A stretch of DNA of 64,000 nucleotides from Devosia psychrophila (GCF_000971275.1 NZ_LAPV01000076.1:1-64000), one strand, 5' to 3'; numbered from the stretch's first letter, positions 1-8,515 are shown. Notes: a model not told the origin generated them from the letters alone. Numbers and translations are program-made.

Positions 1-27
1 GATTTGGGGTGGGCATGATTTACTCGG

Positions 28-1128
28 TTATTTCTGAACGCCGTCCAGCGCGTAGCTGGCCAAATCGATGCCCATGCGATCTTCCACGAAGGGATAGACA
101 GCCGGGTCCAGCACCGACGAGCTGAGGGGGATGATGAATTTGGGGACGTGCAGCACGAAGACGTAGAGGCCCTTGCCGAGTTGGCCGACCGAGAGGGCTT
201 GGCCGGCGGCGTCGAGCGTGGTGATGACGTCGGGGAAAGTCGCGAGGCGGGTGCCGCCGGCATCATCGACGGCCATGTATTCATTCATGACGTGCAGAAC
301 GGTGGATTTGTCGCCGGTGCCGATGGTGACCTTGCCGATGTCGAAGGCTTCTTTGGTGTAGGTGACCTGGATATCGGTGATGTAGCCCTTGGCGAGGATG
401 GTGCCGCCAGTGGTCTTTTCGATGGCGTCGATCATCGAGCCCGGGCCCTTGCCCTCGGCGGCGATCATGGCTTCTCCGAGCTTGAGCGCCAGCGAGATAC
501 CACCCAGCGCCGCATGTCTTTTTACGTAGCTTGCGCGCAGGGGGTTGCGGCAGGAGGCGATGAAGCCGCCCGACATGTCGGCGGCGGTGCGCAGGATAGG
601 CGAGACTTTGGCGGTGGCGCCGCGCGTTACCAGCTCGATATAACGGTTTTCGGCGCGGTTGCCGCCGACAGCGGTCTGGATGGTCTGGTCGGGCGAGCTT
701 GCCATGCCTAAGGAACCCATGTCGCCGGTCGGGTGGGCGCGGATATCGCCGACGGCGTCGACGACTTTGGTGCCCAGGATTGCCGAGGGTAGCCATCCAT
801 TGAGGGTGGATGACTTGCCGTTCTGGCCGATCATCAAGCCGGTCAGCTTTTCGCCCAGCGCGTCCTGCAGCAGTTGCACGGAGCGGATGTAGTCGACGCC
901 TTGCATTTCCCATGGCGTGGTGGAGGCCGGGGCGCCGATGGCGGCAGAGGTGGCAATCCAGTCATTCTCGTCGAGCTCGTCGATGCTGACCAGTTCCGGC
1001 TTGCCCGCATTGACGGCGGCGGTACCCAGCATGCGGCCGTGATCGGCCCAGCCGCCACCGCCGGCCGCGTAAATCGAGCCGCCGCGCACGGCTGCTTCGA
1101 CGTCTTTTTGCGTGAGAATGCGCCCCAT
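28..1128 (-). CDS. DUF917 family protein (S-methyl-thiohydantoin desulfurase-type)
   Basis: A 366-residue cytoplasmic protein with the glycine-rich start (YAAGGGGWADHGR) and overall layout of the DUF917 family, whose members are about 360 residues. I recall that this family has been renamed after an S-methyl-thiohydantoin desulfurase, an enzyme acting on sulfur-containing hydantoins; that is family knowledge, not something read from the sequence. The start codon overlaps the stop of the upstream hydrolase gene by one base (TGATG), so the two are translationally coupled. It is the last gene of the ABC transporter/lyase operon in the window, and the operon may continue past the left edge. A role in opening or desulfurising a hydantoin ring is inferred from the neighbours: a betaine importer, a MIO-less lyase and an N-carbamoyl-amino-acid-type hydrolase. 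Confidence 0.8.
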   Translation of the reverse strand: MGRILTQKDVEAAVRGGSIYAAGGGGWADHGRMLGTAAVNAGKPELVSIDELDENDWIATSAAIGAPASTTPWEMQGVDYIRSVQLLQDALGEKLTGLMIGQNGKSSTLNGWLPSAILGTKVVDAVGDIRAHPTGDMGSLGMASSPDQTIQTAVGGNRAENRYIELVTRGATAKVSPILRTAADMSGGFIASCRNPLRASYVKRHAALGGISLALKLGEAMIAAEGKGPGSMIDAIEKTTGGTILAKGYITDIQVTYTKEAFDIGKVTIGTGDKSTVLHVMNEYMAVDDAGGTRLATFPDVITTLDAAGQALSVGQLGKGLYVFVLHVPKFIIPLSSSVLDPAVYPFVEDRMGIDLASYALDGVQK

Positions 1129-2381
1129 CAGAAATTCCCTTGTAGTTTAATATCGAGCGCCTTGACGGCGTCCAGCAGGACAGACGCGCCGAGCGCGATG
1201 TCGTCGGTTGCGGCAAATTCGTCGGCCGAGTGGCTGCGGCCATCGACGCAGGGCACGAAGATCATTGCGGCTTTGGTGATGCGGGCCATCCAGGCGGTAT
1301 CGTGGCCGGCGCCGGAGGCCATGCGGCGATGGCGGGCGCCGGAGGTCTCGCAGGCGGCATCGAGGATGTTCAGCAGGTCGGCGTCGCAGGGCGTCGGCGG
1401 GTTGTCGGACACGATGCGAGGCTCACTGACGGTTACCCCGGTTTTTTCCGATATGGCAGCAACGCCGTTGGCCAGTTCCTCGATGAAGCGGGTCATGTCA
1501 TCGCGCAGCTCGGCGCGGGCGTCGATCAGCATGCGGACCCGGGCGGGGACGACGTTGGCCGCATTGGGGGTCATTTCGAATTCGCCGACCGTCGCAGCAA
1601 AATGCTCGGCGCCGCTGGACAGGGCCTTGCCCAATTCCTCGACGCCCAAGGCGATCCAGGCGGCAGTGGTCAGCGCGTCCTGGCGGGCGCTCATGGGCGT
1701 GGTGCCGGCATGATCGGCGCGGCCCTCGACGATGATCTCGATGCGCGTGATGCCGGCAATGGCTGTGACGACGCCGACGTCGAGCTGTTGGTTCTGCAGC
1801 ACAGGGCCTTGCTCGATATGCAGTTCGAGGAAGGCCTTGATGTCGTCGCGCTGGGCGGGTGTGTGTGGTTTGCCGCCGACCTGAGCGATGCCCTGCTCCA
1901 GCGTCAGACCGTCGCTGGCGCGGGTCAACCATTCGGCCGGACGCGTGCCGCTGATGCCGCGGCTGCCGATGCAGGAGACGCCAAAGATGGAGACTTCCTC
2001 GGCGAGGAAATCGACAATCTCCAACGTGTGATCGAGGACAATGCCCTGATCACGCAAGGCTCGCGCAACTTCAAGCCCCACGACCACGCCGGCTATGCCG
2101 TCGAAACGCCCGCCATCGGGTACGGTGTCGGAATGGGAGCCGAGCATGATGCTGCCGAGTTCCGGCTTACGCCCTGGAATGGTGCCGATGAGGTTTCCCG
2201 CCGCGTCGATCTGCGTGACGGCGCCGGCATCCTGCATGGCCATTTCAAGCCATTTGCGGCCAGTGAGGAACATCCGCGTGAAGGCGCGACGGGTCCAGGG
2301 GCGGCCAGGCTCGGTGATTGCCGCAAGTGCGTCGATATCGCCGCCGATACGATCAGCCCGGATTGGGGAGTTTGGGATCAT
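1128..2381 (-). CDS. Zn-dependent M20-family hydrolase, N-carbamoyl-L-amino-acid hydrolase/allantoate amidohydrolase type
   Basis: A 417-residue M20/AMAH-type amidohydrolase. Metal-binding motifs are visible: GSHSDTVPDGGRFDG near residue 80, the EE pair in LAEEVSIFG, ELHIEQGPVL near residue 195, and the late SGAGHDTAWMA histidine. ELHIEQGPVL is typical of hydantoinase-linked carbamoylases (HyuC) and allantoate amidohydrolases. The expected reaction is hydrolysis of an N-carbamoyl amino acid to the amino acid, CO2 and ammonia. The stop overlaps the start of the DUF917 gene. The start ATG lies about 124 bases downstream of the permease gene, after an intergenic hairpin. In this context N-carbamoyl-glutamate, the end of hydantoin-propionate breakdown, is a plausible substrate, but allantoate or a ureido acid cannot be excluded. 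Confidence 0.85.
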   Translation of the reverse strand: MIPNSPIRADRIGGDIDALAAITEPGRPWTRRAFTRMFLTGRKWLEMAMQDAGAVTQIDAAGNLIGTIPGRKPELGSIMLGSHSDTVPDGGRFDGIAGVVVGLEVARALRDQGIVLDHTLEIVDFLAEEVSIFGVSCIGSRGISGTRPAEWLTRASDGLTLEQGIAQVGGKPHTPAQRDDIKAFLELHIEQGPVLQNQQLDVGVVTAIAGITRIEIIVEGRADHAGTTPMSARQDALTTAAWIALGVEELGKALSSGAEHFAATVGEFEMTPNAANVVPARVRMLIDARAELRDDMTRFIEELANGVAAISEKTGVTVSEPRIVSDNPPTPCDADLLNILDAACETSGARHRRMASGAGHDTAWMARITKAAMIFVPCVDGRSHSADEFAATDDIALGASVLLDAVKALDIKLQGNF

Positions 2382-2410
2382 AGGATTGAGCCGATCATCG
2401 TGGCTCCCGA

Positions 2411-2448
2411 CACCCCCACCCAGCCTCCCCCTTCAAGGGGGAGGTGCC
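2411..2448. repeat. Intergenic hairpin repeat (CCTCCCCC family)
   Basis: The arms CCTCCCCCTT and AAGGGGGAGG are perfectly complementary around a single C and lie between the permease and hydrolase genes. The same unit with its leading CCCCCACCCAGC occurs at 43234-43270, and in inverted, more diverged form at 23101-23145. It is a dispersed intergenic palindrome. With no T-run it is more likely an mRNA-processing or stability element than a terminator. Confidence 0.7.
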
Positions 2449-2505
2449 TGCCGGTGACTTTGACTGGATCGAGTTCAAAGGGCGGAGAGAGGTAGGACAT
2501 TGGCA

Positions 2506-3258
2506 TCATGCTGCCGCCCGGCCGAGTTGGCCGGTGCGGGCCATCAGGTAGCGCTCGAGCGCCGAGAGCGCATCATAGATCAGCACAGCGAGGACGCCGA
2601 CGATAAGGCCGCCTTGCAGCACGAAAGCGGTGTTGCTGGAGAGCAGGCCGGCAATGATGACTTCGCCCAGGGTGCGGGCGGCGACGGTGGAGCCGATGGT
2701 GGCGGTGGCGAGGGAAATGACCACCGAGAGGCGGATGCCAGCGAGGATGACGGGCAAGGCCAGCGGCAGTTCGACCTTGATCAGGCGCTGCCAGCCGGTC
2801 ATGCCGACGCCCTTGGCAGCATCGGTGACGGCTGGCGGTAGGTTGGTGAGACCGGTCAGGGTATTTTCGAATATGGGGAGCAGGCCGTAGAGGAAGAGGG
2901 CTACCAGTGTGGGCGCGGTGCCAAAGCCGAGCATCGGGACGGCGAGGGCCAGCACGGCGACGGGCGGGAAGGTCTGGCCGATATTGGCGAGCGAGCGCGA
3001 CAGCGGCAGGAATTCGGCACCGAATGGGCGGGTAACAATGATGGCGAGGCCGACGGCGATGATGGTCGAGGCGGCGGTGGCGGCTAGTACGATGCCGAGG
3101 TGGTTCAGCGTGATGTCGAGCAGGCTGCCCTGATTGTAGATGGCGGGCTGGTTGTTCTTGGTGAACAGGCTGAAGAAGCCGCTGAACAGCTCCGGCTTGG
3201 CGAGGAAGAGGATGAGCGTGACGAAGACTATCAGCCGGATGATGTTGCCGGGTTTCAT
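2506..3258 (-). CDS. ABC transporter permease, osmoprotectant/betaine (OpuC/YehW) type
   Basis: A 250-residue inner-membrane permease of the BPD_transp_1 family with about six hydrophobic segments. The EAA loop is recognisable as AAKGVGMTGWQRLIKVELPLA. It overlaps the ATPase gene by four bases (ATGA), and it has a second permease partner upstream in the operon. Two permeases plus a cytoplasmic ATPase with a CBS domain is the layout of OpuC/YehWXYZ/OsmU-type importers for quaternary amines. Such importers are known for glycine betaine, choline and carnitine, and in some bacteria for ergothioneine. The exact substrate is inferred from the neighbouring enzymes. Confidence 0.9.
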   Translation of the reverse strand: MKPGNIIRLIVFVTLILFLAKPELFSGFFSLFTKNNQPAIYNQGSLLDITLNHLGIVLAATAASTIIAVGLAIIVTRPFGAEFLPLSRSLANIGQTFPPVAVLALAVPMLGFGTAPTLVALFLYGLLPIFENTLTGLTNLPPAVTDAAKGVGMTGWQRLIKVELPLALPVILAGIRLSVVISLATATIGSTVAARTLGEVIIAGLLSSNTAFVLQGGLIVGVLAVLIYDALSALERYLMARTGQLGRAAA

Positions 3259-4190
3259 TGCGGCCTCGCGGCGAGGCGCGACAGGGCTGCGAGAGTGACC
3301 TGGCCGACGATCTGGCCATCGCTGCTGACCGGCAAGGACGGGCGGCCGGACCAGAGGAGTTCGGCATAGGCCTCACGCAGCGAGGCGGTGGCTTCGATGG
3401 GTTCGCCAGTAACCTCGCCGGGCTCGATGTGGTCGGCGACCTTGGCGAGCGACAGCAGGCGGAACGGGCGTTCGCTGGTGCCGATCAACTCAGCCACGAA
3501 GGGCGTGGCGGGATTGGCGATGATTTCGGCGGGCCTGGCGCATTGCAACAGCTTGCCCTTGTCCATCACCGCGATGGTGTCGCCGAGGTGGATTGCCTCT
3601 TCCATGTCGTGGGTGACCAGAACGATAGTGGTGCCGAACTTGCGCTGGATGGCGAGCAGGTCTTCCTGCGCCTTGGCACGAATGACCGGATCGAGCGCGC
3701 CATAGGGCTCGTCCATGAGCAGGATATTGGGCGAGGCCGCCAGCGCACGGGCGACTCCGACGCGCTGCTGCTGGCCGCCGGAAAGCTCATGCGGCAGGCG
3801 ATCGCGAAACTCGGCGGGATCGAGCTGGAACAGGGTGAGGAGCTCCTCGACGCGGTCAGCGGTTTTCTTCTTGTCCCAGCCGAGGAGTTTGGGGACTGTG
3901 GCGACGTTTTGGCCGACGGTGCGGTGGGGAAACAGCCCGTGGCCCTGGATGGCGTAGCCGATGCGGCGGCGGAGTTCGTAAGCGGGAATGCCGGCGATGT
4001 CCTCGCCGTCGATGCGGATATGGCCGGAGGTGGGCTCGACCAGCTTGTTGATCATGCGCATCAGCGTGGTCTTGCCGGAACCGGAGGTGCCGACGATGAC
4101 GCAGATGGTATGCGGCTGGATGGTCAGGGTGACCCGATCCACAACGGTGGTGCCGGTGTAGGTCTTGGTGATGTCGTCGATCTCGATCAT
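3255..4190 (-). CDS. ABC transporter ATP-binding protein with C-terminal CBS domain, betaine (OpuCA/YehX) type
   Basis: A 311-residue ATPase. Walker A is GTSGSGKTT near residue 35, the signature LSGGQQQRVGVARALA is near 140, and Walker B ILLMDEPYGALD is near 160. After the nucleotide-binding domain come about 70 residues (IEATASLREAYAELLWSG, then LPVSSDGQIVGQVTLAAL) that look like a single CBS-type repeat, the regulatory module of OpuA/OpuC ATPases that senses ionic strength or nucleotides. It overlaps both flanking permease genes by four bases, giving a tightly coupled permease-ATPase-permease unit that energises uptake of a betaine-like solute. Confidence 0.92.
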   Translation of the reverse strand: MIEIDDITKTYTGTTVVDRVTLTIQPHTICVIVGTSGSGKTTLMRMINKLVEPTSGHIRIDGEDIAGIPAYELRRRIGYAIQGHGLFPHRTVGQNVATVPKLLGWDKKKTADRVEELLTLFQLDPAEFRDRLPHELSGGQQQRVGVARALAASPNILLMDEPYGALDPVIRAKAQEDLLAIQRKFGTTIVLVTHDMEEAIHLGDTIAVMDKGKLLQCARPAEIIANPATPFVAELIGTSERPFRLLSLAKVADHIEPGEVTGEPIEATASLREAYAELLWSGRPSLPVSSDGQIVGQVTLAALSRLAARPQ

Positions 4191-5380
4191 GGCCGGCGGC
4201 TCCCACGCGATGTCAGTTCAACCAGAGCGTCGAGCACCACGGCGGCGGCGAAGGCCAGAGCAACGGTTGGCACGGCGCCGAGCAGCACCAGGTCCATCGC
4301 CGTCTGGCCGATGCCCTGGAATACGAAGACGCCAAAGCCGCCGCCGCCGATCAGCGCGGCAATGGTGGCGAGGCCGATATTTTGCACCAGCACGATGCGA
4401 ATGCCGGTGAGGATGACCGGGAAGGCCAGGGGGAGTTCGACGGCAAACAGGCGCTGGCGCCCGGTCATGCCCATGCCCTTGGCGGCGTCGATAGCGGCGG
4501 GCGAAACCGATTGCAGGCCGACGACGGTGTTGGAAACGATTGGCAGCAGGGAATAGGCGAATAGTGCGACTAGGGCCGGTGCGGCGCCGATGCCAGAAAT
4601 GCCGATGTCGCGGGCGCCGGGGATATTGGCGGCGACCCAGGCGAGGGGCGCGATCAGCAGGCCAAACAGCGCGATAGAGGGGATTGTCTGGACGATATTG
4701 AGGACGTTGAGCACGCCGGCCCGCAGGGGTTTGACGCGGTAGCACAGGATGCCGACCGGGATGCCGATGACGGTGGCGATGGCGACGGAGCCGAAGGCCA
4801 GCGCGAGGTGGGTGCGGCCCTCGGCCCAGAAGGCGGGGGCGCGGGTGGCGTATTCCTTGAGGATGGAGAGGCTGTTCCAGCTACCGCTCCATAAGAGGAG
4901 CGCAATGGCGGCGATGACGGCGACGAGGATGGCGATGCGGATCAAAGGTTTGAAGCGCAGGCGGGTCAGTGCGTCGGTGACGAGAAGGGCAAAGGCGAAC
5001 AGCAGCAGCCAGAAACCCGCGCCGGGGGAGACGCGGGCGAAGGTATCGCCTTCGGGGGTGAGGTAGCTGGCGGATTGGCCGATGAAGATCATCAGTGCCG
5101 CGAGGACCGCGAATCCGGCGGCGAGCTTGGCTGTGACGGGGAAGCGCAGCAAGGCGATGACGACGCCGACAAGCAGGATGCCGATCAGGAGGCCGGAGGG
5201 GAAGCTGGGCAGCGCCTCGAGCAGGGATTTCGGTTTGCCGACGACGATGCGGTTGGCGCGGAACAGGGCGAAGGGGAGGATTGCGCCAGCGGCGGCAATC
5301 AGTGCGATGAGAACGCCGAGCTTGTCGAGGGCAAGCCATGCGGGGCGGGTCGTCGCATGGGCGGTATCGGCGATGCTCAT
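4187..5380 (-). CDS. ABC transporter permease, betaine (YehY-like, long N-terminus)
   Basis: About 397 residues from the chosen ATG at 5380 (MSIADTAHATT). The reading frame stays open upstream to 5455, but that part lies in the intergenic palindrome and has no ribosome site. The first half carries four to five extra hydrophobic segments. The second half is a standard permease domain with the EAA loop AAKGMGMTGRQRLFAVELPLA. This two-part structure resembles YehY of the low-affinity betaine system. Its stop overlaps the ATPase start by four bases. It is separated from the upstream binding-protein gene by about 195 bases containing a large hairpin. Confidence 0.88.
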   Translation of the reverse strand: MSIADTAHATTRPAWLALDKLGVLIALIAAAGAILPFALFRANRIVVGKPKSLLEALPSFPSGLLIGILLVGVVIALLRFPVTAKLAAGFAVLAALMIFIGQSASYLTPEGDTFARVSPGAGFWLLLFAFALLVTDALTRLRFKPLIRIAILVAVIAAIALLLWSGSWNSLSILKEYATRAPAFWAEGRTHLALAFGSVAIATVIGIPVGILCYRVKPLRAGVLNVLNIVQTIPSIALFGLLIAPLAWVAANIPGARDIGISGIGAAPALVALFAYSLLPIVSNTVVGLQSVSPAAIDAAKGMGMTGRQRLFAVELPLAFPVILTGIRIVLVQNIGLATIAALIGGGGFGVFVFQGIGQTAMDLVLLGAVPTVALAFAAAVVLDALVELTSRGSRRP

Positions 5381-5450
5381 GCTGGCTCCGATGTCGGTGG
5401 CTGGCTTGCGGCGCAGGCGATTGGGCGAGATTTCCCCATAACCACCGCGC

Positions 5451-5534
5451 GTCACCCTCGGGCTTGACCCGAGGGGGCTTCACTTGCTGCACGCTGGTTG
5501 AGTGAAGTGCCCTCGGGTCAGGCCCGAGGGTGAC
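5451..5534. repeat. Long intergenic inverted repeat downstream of the binding-protein gene
   Basis: Two arms of about 34 bases, beginning GTCACCCTCGGG and ending CCCGAGGGTGAC, pair with only about three mismatches around a 16-base loop. The inner half-palindrome CCTCGGGTCAAGCCCGAGG type unit is a repeat I associate with many alphaproteobacterial intergenic regions. It sits between the binding-protein gene and the permease gene on the minus-strand transcript. There it could protect the upstream message and lower expression of the downstream membrane genes. Confidence 0.85.
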
Positions 5535-5575
5535 GATCGAGGTTGGGACGAGGCCGGAGCCTCGCCCCAAAGGCC

Positions 5576-6487
5576 TTAGCTCAGGAAGCCGCCCTTGGTG
5601 AGGTAGTCGGTGGCGACGGCTGCGGCAGCTTCGCCGCCGACCTGAACGCGGCCGTTGAGGTCCTGCAGGACTTCGAGGGTCAGGCCTTCAAAGACGGGCT
5701 TGAGCAGTTCTTCGATCTGCGGGTATTCGGTCAGCACTTCCTGGCGGATGATCGGGGCGGGCTGGTAGACCGGCTGCACGCCCTTATCGTCCTGCAAAAC
5801 CGTCAGGCCCGAGGGGGCGATGCCACCGTCGGTGCCGTAGACCATAGCGGCGTTGACGCCATTGGTCTGCTGAGCGGCAGCGGCAATGGTCGCGGCCGTA
5901 TCGCCACCGGAGAGGGTGACCAGCTGGTCTGGCGTCAGGGTGAAGCCATAGACTTCCTGGAACTTGGGCAGGGCCGCAGGCGAATTGACGAACTCGGCGG
6001 AGGCCGCGAGCTTGACCTCGCCACCGCCGGCAACCCAGGCACCAAATTCGGTGAAGGTGGCAAGCTTGTTGGCTTCGGCGACGTCGTTGCGGACGGCGAC
6101 GGCCCAAGTGTTATTGGCCGGCGACGGGGTCAGCCAGACGATTTTATTGGCTTCGAAATCGAGCTTGCCGGCTTCTGCATAGGCCGATGCGGCGTCGTTC
6201 CAGATCGGATCATCGGCCTTCTCAAAGAAGAAGGCGGCATTGCCGGTGTACTCGGGATAGATGTCGATTTCGCCGGCGATGATGGCTTCGCGGACGATCG
6301 GCGTGCCACCAAGCTGGATGCGATCGGTTACGGCGATGTCGTTGGCTTCAAGCACCTGCTTGATGATGTTACCGAGAACGCCACCCTCGGTGTCGATCTT
6401 GGAGGAAACGACGACCTGGGCCTGAGCCGCAGACACCGAAATAGCGAGCGCGGCGACGGCGCTGAGAAGCGTGGACTTAAGGCGCAT
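5576..6487 (-). CDS. Betaine-type ABC transporter substrate-binding protein (OsmF/OpuCC family)
   Basis: About 303 residues from the ATG at 6487. That start is chosen because it follows a GGAGAAAC ribosome site and opens a clear Sec signal peptide (MRLKSTLLSAVAALAISVSA, cleavage after AQA). The mature part begins with VVVSSKIDTEGG and contains ELDIYPEYTGN-like text (EIDIYPEYTGNAA), the hallmark of the OpuAC/OsmF type II periplasmic binding fold. It would capture a quaternary-ammonium solute in the periplasm and deliver it to the permeases encoded downstream. It lies 94 bases downstream of the lyase gene, and its 3' end is followed by the long hairpin at 5451-5534. Confidence 0.92.
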   Translation of the reverse strand: MRLKSTLLSAVAALAISVSAAQAQVVVSSKIDTEGGVLGNIIKQVLEANDIAVTDRIQLGGTPIVREAIIAGEIDIYPEYTGNAAFFFEKADDPIWNDAASAYAEAGKLDFEANKIVWLTPSPANNTWAVAVRNDVAEANKLATFTEFGAWVAGGGEVKLAASAEFVNSPAALPKFQEVYGFTLTPDQLVTLSGGDTAATIAAAAQQTNGVNAAMVYGTDGGIAPSGLTVLQDDKGVQPVYQPAPIIRQEVLTEYPQIEELLKPVFEGLTLEVLQDLNGRVQVGGEAAAAVATDYLTKGGFLS

Positions 6488-6581
6488 TTGGTTTCTCCGT
6501 TTTATCCGGGTGTTCCACTGCTCGTGGTCCCCGGCTGTCCCTAACCTAACCTGTTGGTAGAATTGAGCGAGGCCGCTCATG

Positions 6582-8141
6582 CTAGGCAATGGGGCCTAAC
6601 GCGAAAAACTCGTCCAACTCCATAATAGTCGAGTGAGAAATTAGTTCGTTCATCAGTTCATCGGACGCAAGAGCGTCTTCGATGGCCTCGACCTCAGCCG
6701 ATAGCGGGCGGTCCTGACGGTACGTGTCAGCATGGCGTCGCACCAGTGCATAAATGATGCCGGGAACATTGCCCGGCGTGTCGCCAGAAATGTCCATGGC
6801 CTGTGCCGCAAGCATGGCTTCGAGCGCCGCAAGACGACGCAGGGCCAGCACCTGGCGCTCCAGCCGCTCGACGACCAGCGGCAGGAAGGTCGCCTCGTCC
6901 TCGAGACCACCGGCGACGACCATGGAATTGGCGGAGATGGGGTTGGTCATGGTGAGGACGCGGGCGAACAGTTCGCCGGCCAGCTTGATGATCGGGCCGA
7001 AGCCGGTGGCGATTTCGCCGTGGGCAACGAGATTGACCGACAGGCCGCGGCGCTGGCCATTGCCGAGCAGCACGCAGCGGTTAAACGAGTTGCGGGCGAT
7101 GTGGGCCAGACCAAGCTGGGCGGTCTGGAGGAAGACGGTGACGTCGAGCGGCAATGAGCCACCCGAGGTCAATACCTGTCCGCCTGCGACCACGGGGTTA
7201 TCGTCGGTCCGCCCGGTGGCGGCCAACAGGATCTTGCCGGCTGCCACCAGCGTTTCGAAGCCGGTCGCGAACACCTGGCTCATCATGCGGAGGCTCAGCG
7301 GGTCTTGAATATGCGTGGCGTCGGGCCAGTCCCAGCCCTTGGCGTTAAAATAGAGCCAGGCGCCGATGCCGGCTTCGCGCTCGGTGCCGACATGTGCGAC
7401 AGCCTTCCACGGATCGCGCGAGGCGCCGAGCGCGCCCGCCGTGGTGAGGCCTGTGGCCAGCATGACGCGGACGACGCCGGCTGCATCGCGGATGGCGGCG
7501 GCGGCGGCGGCATAGCCAACTGCATTGGTGGAGATCGAGGCAAGACTGTCGCGTGGGGCGAGGCGGACGGGTTTGAGGCCGGCGGCTTCGAGCGCTTCGG
7601 CGGCCGGCTGGCGGTGGCCGTCATACATTGCCTCCCCTGCCCCGGTCAGCACGGCGCCGATCTGGCCCATCAGGCCGATATCGGCGCAGCCGATCGAGCC
7701 GGTGCGGCGCACCACGGGCACCACGTCAGCTGAGAGCAACGCCAGGTAGGCTTCCACCAAATCGGTGGTGCAGCCGACGCGACCGGTCAGCGCCATATTG
7801 ACCCGAATGGCCATGGCGGTGCGGACGATCTCGCTGGAAAATGGCTCGCCGGTGCCGAAGTGATGCGCGCGGACGAGGCCCATATTGAAGGTATCGAGCT
7901 GGTCGGGGGTCCACTCGACGTCCTTCATGGCGCCAACGCCGGTGGTGGATCCATAGACCGGCTGGCCGCTGGCAATGGCGATCTCGACCACTTCGCGCGC
8001 CAAAGCGACCCGCTGCATCGCATCGGAGTCGGCGACGAGGCAGACCCGGCGCGCGCCGATACGGGCGATGTCGGAGAAGCTGAGCGGCTTGCCGTTGAGG
8101 GTGATGGCGGATTGGTGCAGGCTGGCGGGTCGTTCATTCAT
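6582..8141 (-). CDS. Aromatic amino-acid lyase homologue lacking the MIO triad (ergothionase-like)
   Basis: A 519-residue member of the HAL/PAL superfamily. It keeps the catalytic loop tyrosine (Y63 in YGSTTGVG), a QDPLSLR motif (279-285) and a TDDNPVV motif (312-318). Where histidine ammonia-lyase has GSVGASGDLAP, forming the MIO electrophile from Ala-Ser-Gly, this protein reads GSIGCADIGLMG (148-159), so MIO cannot form in the known way. The tyrosine of QD-Y-SLR is also leucine here. I recall that ergothionase, which eliminates trimethylamine from ergothioneine, is a MIO-less member of this superfamily, since trimethylamine needs no electrophilic activation. The betaine importer next door supports a trimethylammonium substrate. 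The gene starts 41 bases after rhaM, with only a weak ribosome site. Confidence 0.8.
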   Translation of the reverse strand: MNERPASLHQSAITLNGKPLSFSDIARIGARRVCLVADSDAMQRVALAREVVEIAIASGQPVYGSTTGVGAMKDVEWTPDQLDTFNMGLVRAHHFGTGEPFSSEIVRTAMAIRVNMALTGRVGCTTDLVEAYLALLSADVVPVVRRTGSIGCADIGLMGQIGAVLTGAGEAMYDGHRQPAAEALEAAGLKPVRLAPRDSLASISTNAVGYAAAAAAIRDAAGVVRVMLATGLTTAGALGASRDPWKAVAHVGTEREAGIGAWLYFNAKGWDWPDATHIQDPLSLRMMSQVFATGFETLVAAGKILLAATGRTDDNPVVAGGQVLTSGGSLPLDVTVFLQTAQLGLAHIARNSFNRCVLLGNGQRRGLSVNLVAHGEIATGFGPIIKLAGELFARVLTMTNPISANSMVVAGGLEDEATFLPLVVERLERQVLALRRLAALEAMLAAQAMDISGDTPGNVPGIIYALVRRHADTYRQDRPLSAEVEAIEDALASDELMNELISHSTIMELDEFFALGPIA

Positions 8142-8182
8142 GCGCCAAGCCTATGGTATTGGCCGCGCGCTGCCTAGCCGGG

Positions 8183-8515
8183 CTACTTCATCCAGAACAT
8201 CGGCACGAGATTCACCGAAATGGGCTCGTTCTGGTCATTGGTGGCCATGACGTCGGCCATGTGGGCCCACCAGCGCTGCATGACGGCGGTGGCCGGCAGC
8301 GCCGCCATGGTGTGATCCGTGCGGCGCCAGAGGACGCCGAACAGGGTGTTGGTTTCTTCGTCGAGATGGATCGAATAGTCCCTCACGCCCGCCTCATGCA
8401 GCAGGTCTGCCAGCTCGGGGAATATCTCGTCATGGCGCTTTTTGTATTCGGCGGCCATGCCGGGATTGAGCTGCATCTTGAAGGCGTGTTTTTCGTAGCC
8501 GGCGTCTTCTATCAT
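8183..8515 (-). CDS. rhaM: L-rhamnose mutarotase
   Basis: 110 residues from the ATG at 8515, which overlaps the permease stop as ATGA. The sequence ([20 protein letters not shown], then [20 protein letters not shown], and a C-terminal MFWMK) matches the RhaM/YiiL family, called RhaU in Rhizobium. It interconverts alpha and beta anomers of L-rhamnose in the cytoplasm and so feeds the isomerase. Position at the end of the rhaSTPQ transport operon agrees with the rhizobial order rhaRSTPQUK. The kinase that should follow is missing and the MIO-less lyase gene comes next. Confidence 0.92.
   Translation of the reverse strand: MIEDAGYEKHAFKMQLNPGMAAEYKKRHDEIFPELADLLHEAGVRDYSIHLDEETNTLFGVLWRRTDHTMAALPATAVMQRWWAHMADVMATNDQNEPISVNLVPMFWMK

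Noticed and set aside
1230..2495. Long open frame on the plus strand opposite the M20 hydrolase
   Set aside because: It is rich in Gly/Ala/Asp/His/Arg without any recognisable domain and mirrors the codon bias of the real minus-strand gene. The same applies to other long antisense frames, for example 3258-4556, 12078-13187 and 15092-16006.
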